64,000 nt of DNA from Stropharia rugosoannulata. Lineage: Eukaryota > Basidiomycota > Agaricomycetes > Agaricales > Strophariaceae. The notes under the pieces were generated by a model. That model saw only the letters and a program-made list of their open reading frames with translations, was not told the DNA's origin and searched no databases. Every line of letters begins with the position of its first letter. The stretch's first letter is position 1. The stretch lies in NCBI GenBank assembly GCA_028532985.1, contig JANCIK010000001.1:3038001-3102000 (forward strand), written 5' to 3'. Shown piece by piece: positions 11,871 through 27,111 of the stretch. The position numbers and the translations under genes are program-made.

Positions 11871-14250
11871 TTAGATGCATTGACAACGGGTTTCATCGCC
11901 TAGTTTGATGAGCTCTTTGTTCTCTTTCCAATGTGGCATCATTTCACTTACTATGTCCACCCTAGACGGATCTATGCCGTTTTGTGCTGCAAGTTGCACT
12001 AATGCATTCACTTTTTCTTCTGTCTTAGAAATGTAGCCTATCATCTTAGCAGCCTTGACAGCTCTTTGCGCTGGTGTTGGAGATGCGGCAGTCTCGAATT
12101 CGCCTGGAGCAGGGTATACCGCCAGCCAGAACTGTCGAAGGAATTCATTGGCAGCGGTTTGGCATGTTGTCATTTGTCTGAATAATCCATCTGGTATTTC
12201 ATCTAGGCAGTTTAGTCTATCATTCCAACCTTCAAATAATGATGACTTACTTTTCTTTGATCTCATGTCAAGCCTGTTGGCAACGTTTTGAGTCATTGAA
12301 ATCAGAGCAGCGTCACCGGCTTTGCGTTCGATTTTGAGCTAATTGGTAGCAAACATGAGTGCCTTGCGCGTATTATTCCATGGGATAACATATTTTACCT
12401 GACTCATCCGATTTTCCCAGTTTTGCAAACTAGCTTTAATGTCCCCTATCACAGTGGCCGTATCCACCTTCTATACGCATATAATGTATCAGAGCAGACA
12501 TATTCTGAATGCGTTAAACGCTCACAGGCTCCATAGACTCTTGGCTTCCGTTTGTCATTCGTCCCTCGAAGTAACGCTGTCTATCCGCCATATCAAGAAC
12601 GATGCCACTCGCCGCTTCTGCATCGCGCAAATCATCAATTTGTATTTGGGCATATGAATTATCCTTGATATACTAATCAGATTCTTACTTAAGAGATGGA
12701 CAAAGAAAGGGTGGACTTACATCTCCGTGGTCTAAACGTCGTCGCTTCGCAGGTGGAATTTCCCCTCTGAAACACTTGAGCCAACCAATTTGGAAAGCAT
12801 GTAACATATTCACTCACAAAGCAGAATTAAGCAGCCTTTCCGAGTGCTCATTAAATTTGCGAATAAGGGGAAGTGCTGCCTTCTGCCTGCCTGCTCGCAT
12901 GGTAACATCTTTCTCATTTCCGGTCTAAATAAATAACGATACTGAGAAAAATAGTAGAGAAAGGGAAGAGGAAATGTATAAAAGAAACAGAGCAGCACCT
13001 CGTCGTGATCTTCTAATGTCGCTGCAAGGTCAACAAATACTTCTACGTGTTCATTTCTTGGGCGTCTGGGTTCAAGTTCTACGGACTGTATGTTTAATTT
13101 CAGATACCGTCAATTATGGCTTAAACGCACCATCATCATCTCTTTCCAGATACTGGTCGAAAATTGGATCGTCTTTGACGACGTGCTGAGCGGCGGATGA
13201 ACGGATAGAAGCACGGTGCGCGTTAAATAGTTTCGACTGAAAATATCGTTTCCAAAATTGCTCTTCTGAAAGCTTCTTAGTGGTTTAATAGTGTTCCATG
13301 AATCAGAATTAGGAAAGAACGCACTTTATTAGGTACATTTTCGCCATAAGCCTTCGCTACGATAGGATATTCGTCAAAGATATCATGGACCAGTTGAGGA
13401 GTGATTCTAATCTTGATCTCGCCACCCTCTACAGTTTCTGGACGCGGGTCGACTAACTGCCCCGGTTTCCCTTTCTTTTGTGATTCGGCAGCTGCTTCAG
13501 CAAGTATAAGGTGCTACAAACCGTGTCAGTAAACACTAGTGTAAGACATGGCTCCGCCTACTTCGCGCCCATCCCAAAACTCAGCTTCGCTAATTTGCCC
13601 AGTCATCACAAGATCTCTATGCAGCGAACCAAGTTCCGGATTGCTCATTAAAACCTTCTTTCTCAGGCGGAAATCATTCACGGGATCATTTCCAGAGATG
13701 ACGGGGGTCCCTCGCCTCTCGCTTCCCACCGACGCTGCTCTAGAGATTGCAGGGCGTAGTGGAGTGCTTATAGGTCTGGGTGCCACACCATTCCCTGTTG
13801 GTGTTGTAGCAGCGCTGACGGGCAAGCTGTTGCTCGGTGTAAGAGGCAGGACGTTGGGCTTGGGATAATGCTCCGATGCACTCCTATTGCGACTTATAAT
13901 GGCCGTTAACTCTTGTTTAAAAACTTCGCGTTCATTGCCTGCTATAGGTTGGGGCGACGTAAAAGTGAAATTGTGGCCGGCTTCATCGCCAACGAGTGAA
14001 ATCTTTAGTCTAACTTGCGCCGCGCCCTCTTTACTGCAGAAAAGAGCTATGTATTGCTTGTGAGTCACTGGCTCATACAGAGACAACGAAGTAGGACAAG
14101 AACCGACTAACATGCCGCCTCAGCGTATGCGACGCGTATCGAAGGAGCCTTTTTCCCATCTTGGGTCCATTGCAGATGTGTATCTGTAAGCTCTAGCAAG
14201 CCTGGCAATTTTTTGCAAGACGCCTTCGCTGTACACACCGTGGTAGGCAT
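11871..14250 (-). CDS. TFB1: TFIIH core subunit Tfb1/p62
   Basis: Structural subunit of TFIIH, used in RNA polymerase II initiation and nucleotide excision repair. The start at 14250 gives MPTTVCTAKASCKKLPGLLE, the beginning of the N-terminal PH-like domain; a first intron of about 75 bp leads to LFCSKEGAAQVRLKISLVGD, closing the PH domain. A Ser/Pro-rich linker follows, then two BSD domains recognised by their F-W pairs: ISEAEFWDGREHLI around 13526-13560 and LSEEQFWKRYFQSKLF around 13250. The C-terminal helical region includes MTQNVANRLDMRSKK and the tail ends in a TAA at 11871-11873. It is divergent from the phosphatase gene (117 bases between ATGs) and convergent with CASP (172 bases). Confidence 0.93.
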
Positions 14251-14367
14251 AAGCAGGAGACAAGGGTCACCCACAACACATTCGTTATACCTTATGTAAG
14301 CCCTCCTTCCCGTACAGCGCCGGCCCGGCACTAATCTTATCCCCGTTTTCCTTCCCTGCACACTGCC
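14251..14367. promoter_or_regulatory. Shared upstream region of TFB1 and phosphatase genes
   Basis: Only 117 bases lie between the two divergent start codons. No clear TATA element was seen; promoter function is inferred from position. Confidence 0.5.
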
Positions 14368-15403
14368 ATGTCGCAAGCAAAAAAGCAGCTTGTTGTATTT
14401 GATTTCGACTGGTGAGTTCATAAATGCTCCGCCAATCCGACCCATACCGATAACAGTTTAGGTCCTTGGCGGATCAGGACACAGACAGATGGATCTTCGA
14501 AGTCCTCGCTCCCGATCTCCGCAGGAAGATGAAAAATCTGAAGGAGGAGGTACAATGGACTGACCTTGTGTAAGTGTAAAGTGCATGTGTGTCGACAGTA
14601 TGAAATAACAATCTGCAGTGCGCAATCTCTGCGTGAAGCACACGAGCGCTCAATTACAAGGGAACAAATCACTCATGCACTGGAAATTATGCCTTTCGTC
14701 CGTGATCTTACTTACCCCGTTAATCAGCACCTTATGTGTTATTACAGCATCCAGCCATGGTTAGAGCTGTAACTGAACTCAAAGCCCGGGGCGAGACTAC
14801 TTTCCTATGTCTTTCCAACTCTAACTCGACTTTTATCTCTGTGATTTTGAAAGTAGGCCCCTATAATTAATGAAATAATGATCACTACTAATACAAAAGA
14901 GTAGCACAAAGGTCTCGATAATCTCTTCGACGAAATTATAACCAACCCTGCAGAGTGGGACGACTCGGGCTTGCTGAAATTACGACGACGGGTTGACCCC
15001 AATGGGCCACAACACAGTTGCCACGTCGGATGCAGTCCCAATATGTGCAAAGGTACGTACTTTATGGGTAGTGTCGCTGGCACACGGCTGAAGCGCATAT
15101 AAATAGGCGAAGAGCTGGACGCTTTCCTCGCTCGTACGAGAGTCGAATACGATCATATTGCATACGTCGGCGACGGGACCAATGATTTCTGCCCGATTCT
15201 GCGATTGAGAAGGTGAATTGACCAGGTTACACTTGTAAAATTGATTAACTGAATTCGATGTCAGCCAGGACACCATATTCTGTAGGACCTATCGTGGTCT
15301 GCAAAAGAGAATCGAAAATGAAAGAGCCACGGCAGGCCTCAAGTGCAAAGTCGACTATTGGGCAGGCGCTTGGGAACTCGAAGAAAAGTTTGCCAGACTC
15401 TAA
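14368..15403 (+). CDS. PHOSPHO-type HAD-family phosphatase
   Basis: Small HAD phosphatase of the PHOSPHO1/PHOSPHO2 family (Put_Phosphatase), whose animal members act on phosphocholine, phosphoethanolamine or pyridoxal phosphate; the substrate here is unknown. The exons join in phase. Motif I is VVFDFDWSLADQDTDRW, spanning the first intron, with nucleophile and acid/base Asp. Motif II is LCLSNSNSTFISVILK. A zinc-like cysteine/histidine cluster QHSCHVGCSPNMCKG is typical of the family. Motif III is YVGDGTNDFCPILRL, the GDGxND magnesium site. The last exon ends in DYWAGAWELEEKFARL and TAA. The size fits the 240-270 residues usual for the family. No signal peptide is visible, so cytosolic location is inferred. 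Confidence 0.9.
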
Positions 15404-15679
15404 CCATAAAGTACTGTCCACGTATTTATCGTCAATCAATGGATATATAGAGGAGAGTAGAAACAAATTGCAATGGGAAGGAATGTCATCAATCATGAAG
15501 TATACTTGGTACAGGAATGCGTTAAATCCATCGCGCAATCGGTGAGGACAGATAGATGAGAAACTGCGAAACAAGTAAGTTGGTCATGGATCGTGGCAGA
15601 CAAGTGCAAAAGACCGCTAGCAAGAATGGAATAAGGGCCGAGAAATTTGGACACGGGATACTTTTATGACAACTACGAT

Positions 15680-19864
<4,185 letters not shown>

Positions 19865-20223
19865 GTTTCTGGGCGGCTGGACAGACTTGCTGATGCTGTT
19901 TGTTGTGTTGAATCAGGTGTCTCTCCTCGCCGGCAGATCCAACGCCCGTGCACACACGCTGATAAGTGCAGGTCGCAAGAGACGTGGTGCCCTCGAATCC
20001 TTGTCTGCTTCAGTTTGGCAGATGACCGTCAAGAGCTGTGCAACTAATATTACGCCCGCAGTTTCTAATCGGATACTTAATTCTCGCCCGCTCGAACAAT
20101 ACACCACGCCACGCCCCAGCAACTGCTTCCTCTCCAGCACAACACTAATGCCTTGCCAGCTAGACTGCCACCATCGATTATCTGCCCGACTCATGTGACT
20201 CCTCCATACAAAAATAGTCCCTA
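19865..20223. other. Intergenic; YAK1 upstream region
   Basis: 359 bases between the YAK1 start codon and the stop codon of the PSMG4-like gene, both on the minus strand. It should hold the YAK1 promoter. No gene was recognised. Confidence 0.6.
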
Positions 20224-20783
20224 CTACGCCGTCTCTGCGCTCTCTATTTCTTTCAGAGTCGCAACGATGCCCTTCTCAGCCTCCAGCGCCAGCCGTGCCC
20301 CCCCTCCAAACGAAGAGAACCCAGAAGGAATGTCTACAGACAAAAAGATCTGCTTCTGGAACCGCTTCGCTACATAATCGGCCATGAGGACGTCATTTTG
20401 CAATAATTTGCAGTTCACTATTACCTAAACGCTGGGCCATCGCAAGAGCGATATCAGACGTCGACGTCCGAAACAGGGATGTTCCTGCGGGAGGTGCACC
20501 AGGCTAGCATGCCCGGGAGGCTTCAGTTCCTTATATTCAATCTGTCTTTCAGGAAATTCAGACATACAGCTCGAGGAGGCATAGCGCACGCCCAATCCTT
20601 GCACAGGTTTCCTTTCAGGACTGTTGTTTCACCATTGCCTATATTGTTGTTGCTATCTGCCGCGCCGATCCAGAGCATGTACGTATCTACCATCTCAGTT
20701 ACTTGGAGCACAAGAGATGGTTGAGTGGGATCCCTCGATTCCAAGACCTTCAGCTTTAGTTTTGTTGTTGGCGTAGGATCCAT
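20224..20783 (-). CDS. PSMG4: Proteasome assembly chaperone 4-like protein (PSMG4)
   Basis: Predicted 146-residue homologue of proteasome assembly chaperone PAC4/PSMG4 (Poc4 group), which with PAC3 guides alpha-ring assembly of the 20S proteasome. Three exons join in phase with no leftover: 20783-20568, 20503-20425, 20369-20224. Supporting motifs: LVLQVTEMVDTYMLWIGAAD (beta strands with the S/TxxLWIG pattern), KDWACAMPP, then GTSLFRTSTSDIALAMAQRL and AKRFQKQIFLSVDIP, which match the order TSL - LAQRLA - KQVFVS of PSMG4. The family evolves quickly, so the call rests on motif order and size. It lies upstream of YAK1 on the same strand, 359 bases away. Confidence 0.78.
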
Positions 20784-23700
20784 TTATGAATACCCTGACA
20801 ATTATCAACGGGAAGCTGGATGTTAACCTTTCTTCGTAGATGGGGCGTCCTGACAGGGATCACTTCAGCGGAGTCCGGAAAGCCGCAAGCGTCATGGAAG
20901 TTGCCATCAGCATGATGGGTACATATAATTAATCTCTTAGTGAGCCAAATATTTTATTGTCCAAGTGGAAGTAAGCAGAACACGTCACTGTGACTTCTCT
21001 GTTTTATGCATGAAATTGTGTTTCGAGCTGGTCTGCAGTTGCAGGACTTGATGCGGTATGTTGACTGAATTTCGACTGCAACCACTGCAACAATCATTCG
21101 AGTTTCAGGCAGAACAGTATCGTAACCTGCAGAAAAGAACCAGAGAAATTCTATGCCATTCAGCATAAATACGAGAGGTGCTACAGCACCTTCACGTACG
21201 TTAGGAACTTACTTGGGACTTACGAAAGTAATGTGTCGCGAGAACATTGCATACATTATTTTTACTTGTTTACTACTGCTGATGACCCGGGGCTGATGGC
21301 AGTAGTGATGATACTGGGCGCTTGATTCGGGTGCGCAGAACCTATTAAGGCAGACTTACGCAACCCATATAAAGCAACTAACAAAGAAATCAACAACAGG
21401 GAACTGTGCTCCGTAAGCCTGGTGCAAGTGGATGAACTTTTTAGCTAGGATTGAACAGGCCAGGCCTCGAGGCACCTTGGTCCGACCACCCTCACTCGCG
21501 CTCTTCTGGCAGTGTCATTGAGGCAGTGTGTCCATAATGAGTAATAATGCAAGGTACGCATCGTGGTACTTGACCAAGTCACCTTATCTTCGCACCCCTG
21601 ATGCAAAGCACGGCTTGAACAAGTACTTCAATATAGAAAATCGACTTCTGCACAAGGTAAGCATTTTCAGACCATAGCACTGGTACCTTTCGCGGCTTTC
21701 TGGGAGGCCTGCAAATCTTGGAGCTCAGGACCATCATGGACTCAAAGGGGATTTTGCAAAAGGCTACATATGTGGTACTTTACATAAGGTTTTAACATAA
21801 CCTTTATAATTGGACACTCTCCGGTTTCGACATCGTGGCACGACATAGGCAAGTCATATAAAGGACTCATCAATCAGGCTGGGAAGTCGATGACAGATGA
21901 ATTATCTTAGGTGTATCCACGGACAGACAAGTGTGGGGCAGCCGTACCAGAAACTGAGAGCAAGGTTGGGAATCATGACGCAAATGCGAAGGATAAACAC
22001 GACAGTTGTTCCTGACCTCGGCGTCCAAATAACCACCACCGTCTGTCTCATCACAGAAATTCACCCGGCCGCCTCAGCGTCCTCCACAGCACCGTCTACT
22101 GACCCGTCCTCAATCCGCGTATTGTTTGTCTACTCAATGATATCATCGCCAGACCAAGGTTCTTAATTGTCCCAGTCGGTAGCATTGACCAGATCAGCGA
22201 GCCTAAAATGCAGAGCGACATATGTACATATCAGATTTTCTATGCACATATGTACACCTCTGGGGCTATAAATCTGTCTACCGCCTACATATATAATAAA
22301 ATAAGTACTTATTAAGCATGGTCCCCGGGCGACCGCCGATGCGCATGCGCTACCCGGTCCTGGGCGCTATAGACGCTCTGCGCACCCGACGTCATTGCTA
22401 GTAGACCCACGGCTAGATGCCTAGCGCGCACGCGTCGCTGCCCCTCGCGGCGCCTGCCCTACCATCCAGCGATATACCTCGAACGGCCTCGACGTCGCCA
22501 TCCTATGATTATCAGCATAGCTCTAACCGATATACATAGTGTCTCGGCGGTACCTCATCGTCATAGCCTGTCAAGTCAGCTCGTATCAATGGGCACGCCG
22601 GCTCTGATATCATTAAAATTGAAGTATGAAAGGAAGGAGCTGATCTGCAGTTGCAGAGGCAAAACATACACATACATACATGCAGACAGCCGGCGCACGG
22701 TTCAAGCAGGCTAATTAGTTCTTTAAGTCGAGCCCATGAGAACGCGCCGGGGCGAAGCTGCGCAGCACGCGGTGCGAGCGTCTTCTCCCCGGAAGGTCCC
22801 AGAGCCCATCAGCCACATTACCTCTACACCACGGCGGTACGCATGTCGCAATAGCAGCGCCCGCTCAAACAACTGTATTGATGGGCACTTCCGCGCCGGC
22901 CAGGCGGGGCGCGCTGTGGGTAGCTAGCTGCACGGCCAAATATTTGGACGAGTACTGTGCGACTCGGAGAGAGAGAGAGCGTGCGAGTCGCGTCGCACAA
23001 GCACCACCGCAGACAGTGCACATACTCACCCCAGTGCAGTGTCCTCTACCGCCCGCCTTCTAAGCAGCACTATGTCCCTGACAATCGAGCACAACCTGGT
23101 CGCCGCAGGGCGCACGGGTGGGAAGGTGAGAGGGCGTGCCTATGACATTTGCCCGCCACGGACTATGTCCCGCCATAATTAGCGCTGCCCCACAAACCCT
23201 TCCCACAACATTTACGTTTGCGTGCGCGTGCGTCTGACTGCGGGACGCCTTCAGGGAGTCCGCCGTGTCCTACACAGGCCGACACAACTTCTAATAGCAT
23301 ACGCCAATATCAAAAATCCAGCTATATTTGCAGCGCGTGCGCTTCGCCCCGTCCTCAGAGAGTCAGTAGAGGCAATAATAAATAACTCTGAATGTATATC
23401 TGATTAATCATCCATCCATATATTGCATCTAAAAGTTGCACCCATCGCACCCGGATCCAGATTGAGGCCCGCCGCCTGCCCGGGGAGGGAGAGGGGTGGG
23501 GAGGATCTGATCTCTCGATCCATCCCATTCGCCCAACTTGAACAAACCCAGGCGCCTCCCACTGGATTGGCCACATGGCTTTCCTAGACAAGTTGTGCTT
23601 TCTCGAAACATTGCATCCAGATGTGGCGCACTCGGGAGCGCAGCTATTTCTATTGCCTATCAACGCTATATCGGCCCGTGTGTTAACCGCCCATACCAAG

Positions 23701-24351
23701 CCCCCACTTACGGTATACAAGGCTGATGGGCAGAAAATAGGAATACGGCCTGAAACATGTTCCTCAAGTAAATGGGTTATTTAGCAGGTTTAATCGCTGC
23801 CTGGTTAATGTTATGTCAAAGATGTAGTGCCAACCCGCGAAGCGAGACTGCACGCATCAGATGCGCGACTTTGATACCTATACATACATACCCCAGAACC
23901 GACAAAGCGACGGGCGCCGCAGTCGCGAAGGAGGGGAGCGTCACAAAAGATCTATACACGGGTTTATTGTTATTGTCACTACGAAAATAGTGTCCATGAA
24001 CGAAGAAAAGAGATAATACACAAATGCTCCAACAATGTTCAGCGCAAGAGCAATCATTGAGCACTGTAATGCAATCGAAACGATAATGTCAATGACAGCG
24101 GATATGGGTAATGTATATTTGCGCTGCGTTATTGCTGGAATGACACTTATCCCAGGGAATGAAGATGTGAGTCAGTGTTCGCTTGTATCATGCTTGAGTG
24201 GGATGGGGTGGGGAAGGATGGAGGTTGCAGGCGGTGGGGATGCAAATGACTATGCCAAATGATGATGATGAAGGAATGACGGGTATCCAGCCGTAGATAC
24301 AAAAGTCCATATGATAGAAATGTTCACCAGCACAAGACACAGTGGGGCAAA
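20784..24351. other. Gene-poor 3.6-kb region
   Basis: No frame here has a recognisable product or a joinable exon set. Visible items are two palindromic acatatgtac copies near 22218-22257 with a ctataaat TATA-like motif just after, and a CpG-rich block at about 22320-22500 that looks like degraded coding or repeat DNA. The part near 24351 is the 3' flank of the next gene. I cannot tell from one copy whether a decayed transposon is present. Confidence 0.5.
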
Positions 24352-26094
24352 CTAGCAAAACAGCTTTCTCCACCAGGATATAAACATAGCCCAGAGGCCG
24401 CCTTCCCATGCCTCTGTGCGGGACTTTGAGCTAATGCACATTGATCCCGTACCGAAATGGATCTGTCTTCCCTCGAGTCCCTCATCCTCGCCTTCTTCTA
24501 TATCCACGTGTCTAGATTGAGGTACGGGAAAGCGAGGAAACGGCCGTCGAGTTATAAACGCAGGGAAGAGCTCTGTGAGGCGGAGATACTCTGAATTGGA
24601 CAAATCAGGTGAGGTCCATACCCGGAGGTACTGCTCCTCTGTGTCATCGTCGAAATTAGCGTTGGCCATAGCGTCCCCATAGGGTGTCACGGGGCTCTGG
24701 GGGAGATCTTCGCGTTCGGTGCCCGATGAAGTATTTAGCGAATCGGCATTGAAGGAGAGGGCGGGGGATGAGGATACGAAGGGTGCTGACTGAGGAGCAT
24801 CCAGGAATGGGTCACTAGGGGCACGGGGACGCTTCGGTTGTATTGTTGAAGCGACTGTAAAAGAGTTCTGATGAGAAGAGGGCTGTGATTGTGCGCGAGA
24901 ATGTATTGTTTGTATGCTTGAATATTTCCTGTGACCATATGCAGAGTCGGAAACCTTCAATGAAGGAGCCTCTTCGAAAGCAAGTACCTGGATGGGAGAG
25001 TTGTTTTTAGAGTGGTTTCTATTGAACATGAGAAGAACGGACCCCTTTGAGAAAATCAATCGCTTCGAGCATAAAATCCTTCCCACTATAGAAAATTATA
25101 GATGTTGAGCGTGAGTGGCGAAAGGCTATACCACGCTATGAAGAAACATCGGATACATACGCAGCTTCTTTGAATACGGCGTCATCAAACTCCCAGTCAA
25201 TACGATGGGCACCTGCGCCACCAAGATTCGCTGGAATGACCTGCAATCGCATAACGGCCCACAGGCTGTCAAAAGCACGCGCAGGGGGAAGGAACGGGAT
25301 CAATAAACGGTGGCTGCGAAATACAGGCGGGATTAACGTACGCCTCGAAAAAAGGTTTGGTGCCAGGCATGCCGGTGTTGCACCAGTTGCGCACAAACCG
25401 CTCCATCTTTTCGTACCGTTCTGCAGGATAAAATCGGTGAGAGGCACGGGCATATGATAAGAGGCGAACGCACCCTTGCGCGCCGACTTTGAGCGGGGAT
25501 CAGCCCTGTTGTGCGGCAGCAGCGATCCGCCCGGCGTGGTCGCGCTGAGCTGGGCTTGGAACTCGGCATGGCGCCGCATGTTCACCGAGCGGTGATATGC
25601 CGACCGTATGGAGGCCTGTATGCGGGCAAAGGGGGCCCGCTGGGAAGGGGGAAGGGTGGCGAGAGTCTGCGTCATAAGACGGCCAGAGTTATCGTCCTGG
25701 TTGAAGTACCTGGGGTCGGATTAGTGGTTGCGGTGCGGGGGAGGGAGAGGAGCAAATACCATGCGCGACAGTGCTCTGCAAAGATCTCGAGGTCGCTGGA
25801 GGCGACCCCACCGGAGGGTGTCGCAGATCTGTTCCGGTGGGAGGGGGGAGGGGTGGGCCTGCCATTCCTCGCGCCTCTAGAGCGGCCTGGGAAGGAGGGG
25901 GAGGTGGGGGAGAGGACGCGCGGGCCTGATCGGGGGCTGGTGGGTGGGGACATGGAGGTGGCGGAGGGGAGGTCGTAGAGGAGGGTCTGGGAGTCGTGGT
26001 GGGTGCTGAGGACGGACGGGGGCTTGAAAGAGGCGTCCAAGTTGAGGGGCGAGGGCGCCCGGCGGGGCCGCGGGGTCTGGAGACGATAAGACAT
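24352..26094 (-). CDS. Uncharacterised 477-residue fungal protein
   Basis: I do not recognise the family. Six exons join in phase and sum to exactly 478 codons: 26094-25760, 25709-25474, 25420-25342, 25265-25161, 25085-25043, 24987-24352. The N-terminal 110 residues are Pro/Ser-rich and disordered. A dense globular segment follows, about residues 105-265, with SDLEIFAEHCRAWYF, LPPSQRAPFARIQASIRSAY, KERYEKMERFVRNWCNTGMP, LWAVMRLQVIPANLGG and GKDFMLEAIDFLKGVLAFEE; its aromatic and charged pattern looks conserved. The C-terminal third is again Ser/Pro/acidic and ends in an aromatic LWAMFISWWRKLFC, which could be membrane-associated. An upstream in-frame ATG at 26202 is possible. It is divergent from the CSL gene by about 1 kb. 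Confidence 0.8.
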
Positions 26095-27111
26095 GTGGAG
26101 AGAACCACCGGGGCCCGTGGAGGGAGTGGATGGGTACAGTCGCGCTATGAGTACAAGAGAGTGGGGGAAGAGCGAGTGCGGCGAGCGGGAGTGCGGCGAC
26201 AAATGGCCCGTTGGTCACCGTCACTGCTCCGTCACGTTGTCTTGCCGCGAAAATTGAATGCACATCGTTCATCCTTATGCTGGCCACTCGCCGCTGATCA
26301 CTGCACACTATCTGATATTCGAGATAAGCTACCCAAGCAATCTACATATGTCTGCACAGGCAGCAGCGTGCCGGCCAAGTCTAAATAACGTCGCTGCGAC
26401 CGAACAGAGTCGGTCCGGCCAGCTGCGCGTATCCGGCGCTGCACAGAATTCATTTAGGGCACATATCCGGCGGAGAGGGGGCGTTCCCATGATCAATCTC
26501 GAGGCATCTGAGGACGAGGAGGGAGAGACGAATCAAAGCGGGAGTTTTAGAGTGCATAAGAAACATCTCCGTATGATAAGCTGACATGGTGCTATAATCT
26601 ATTTTTGCGAGTAACCCCTCTGGTCGCTGCATCTTTGCGCAGTCGCATTAAAATAAGTGACAGACGGTCGGGCAACACCTCCCCCATTGTGCGAGGCGCG
26701 CCCGGGTAGCGGCGGGAGTGCCTGGCAACGGTGCGCATGCGCGCGCACAGGAGGCGGCGGCGGCGGGCGAGGAGCGCGGGCGAGGAGAGGACGCTCGGGG
26801 ACGGCCGTCGCGCAGGGTCATGTGCGAGGAACGCGAATAATAATAAAGGGGCGGGGAGTGCCGAGATCGGGGTGCGATTTGCAGAGTAATTCCGCCGACA
26901 CGGCATGGAGGGCCCACGTGGACGGGTTGGGCAGCCAATCGGGGAGGGCAGAGGGAGTCGGGGCGGTGGCTGATGTGGGGAACGGAGGCAAATCTCTGAT
27001 CTCGCCGGATTCCGCGGGCGGCGAAATAGAGTTCGGCGGCAGCGAATAAAAGACGCGCCCTCTCCTTTCCTCCCCCAGCCACCGGCACTTCCCGCCGTGC
27101 ACCCGCCATCC
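26095..27111. promoter_or_regulatory. GC-rich divergent upstream region (unknown gene / CSL)
   Basis: About 1 kb separates the divergent ATGs of the uncharacterised gene and the CSL factor. The half nearest CSL is very GC-rich. The long overlapping frames reported here on both strands are composition artefacts: they read straight into CSL coding sequence on the wrong strand. Confidence 0.5.
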
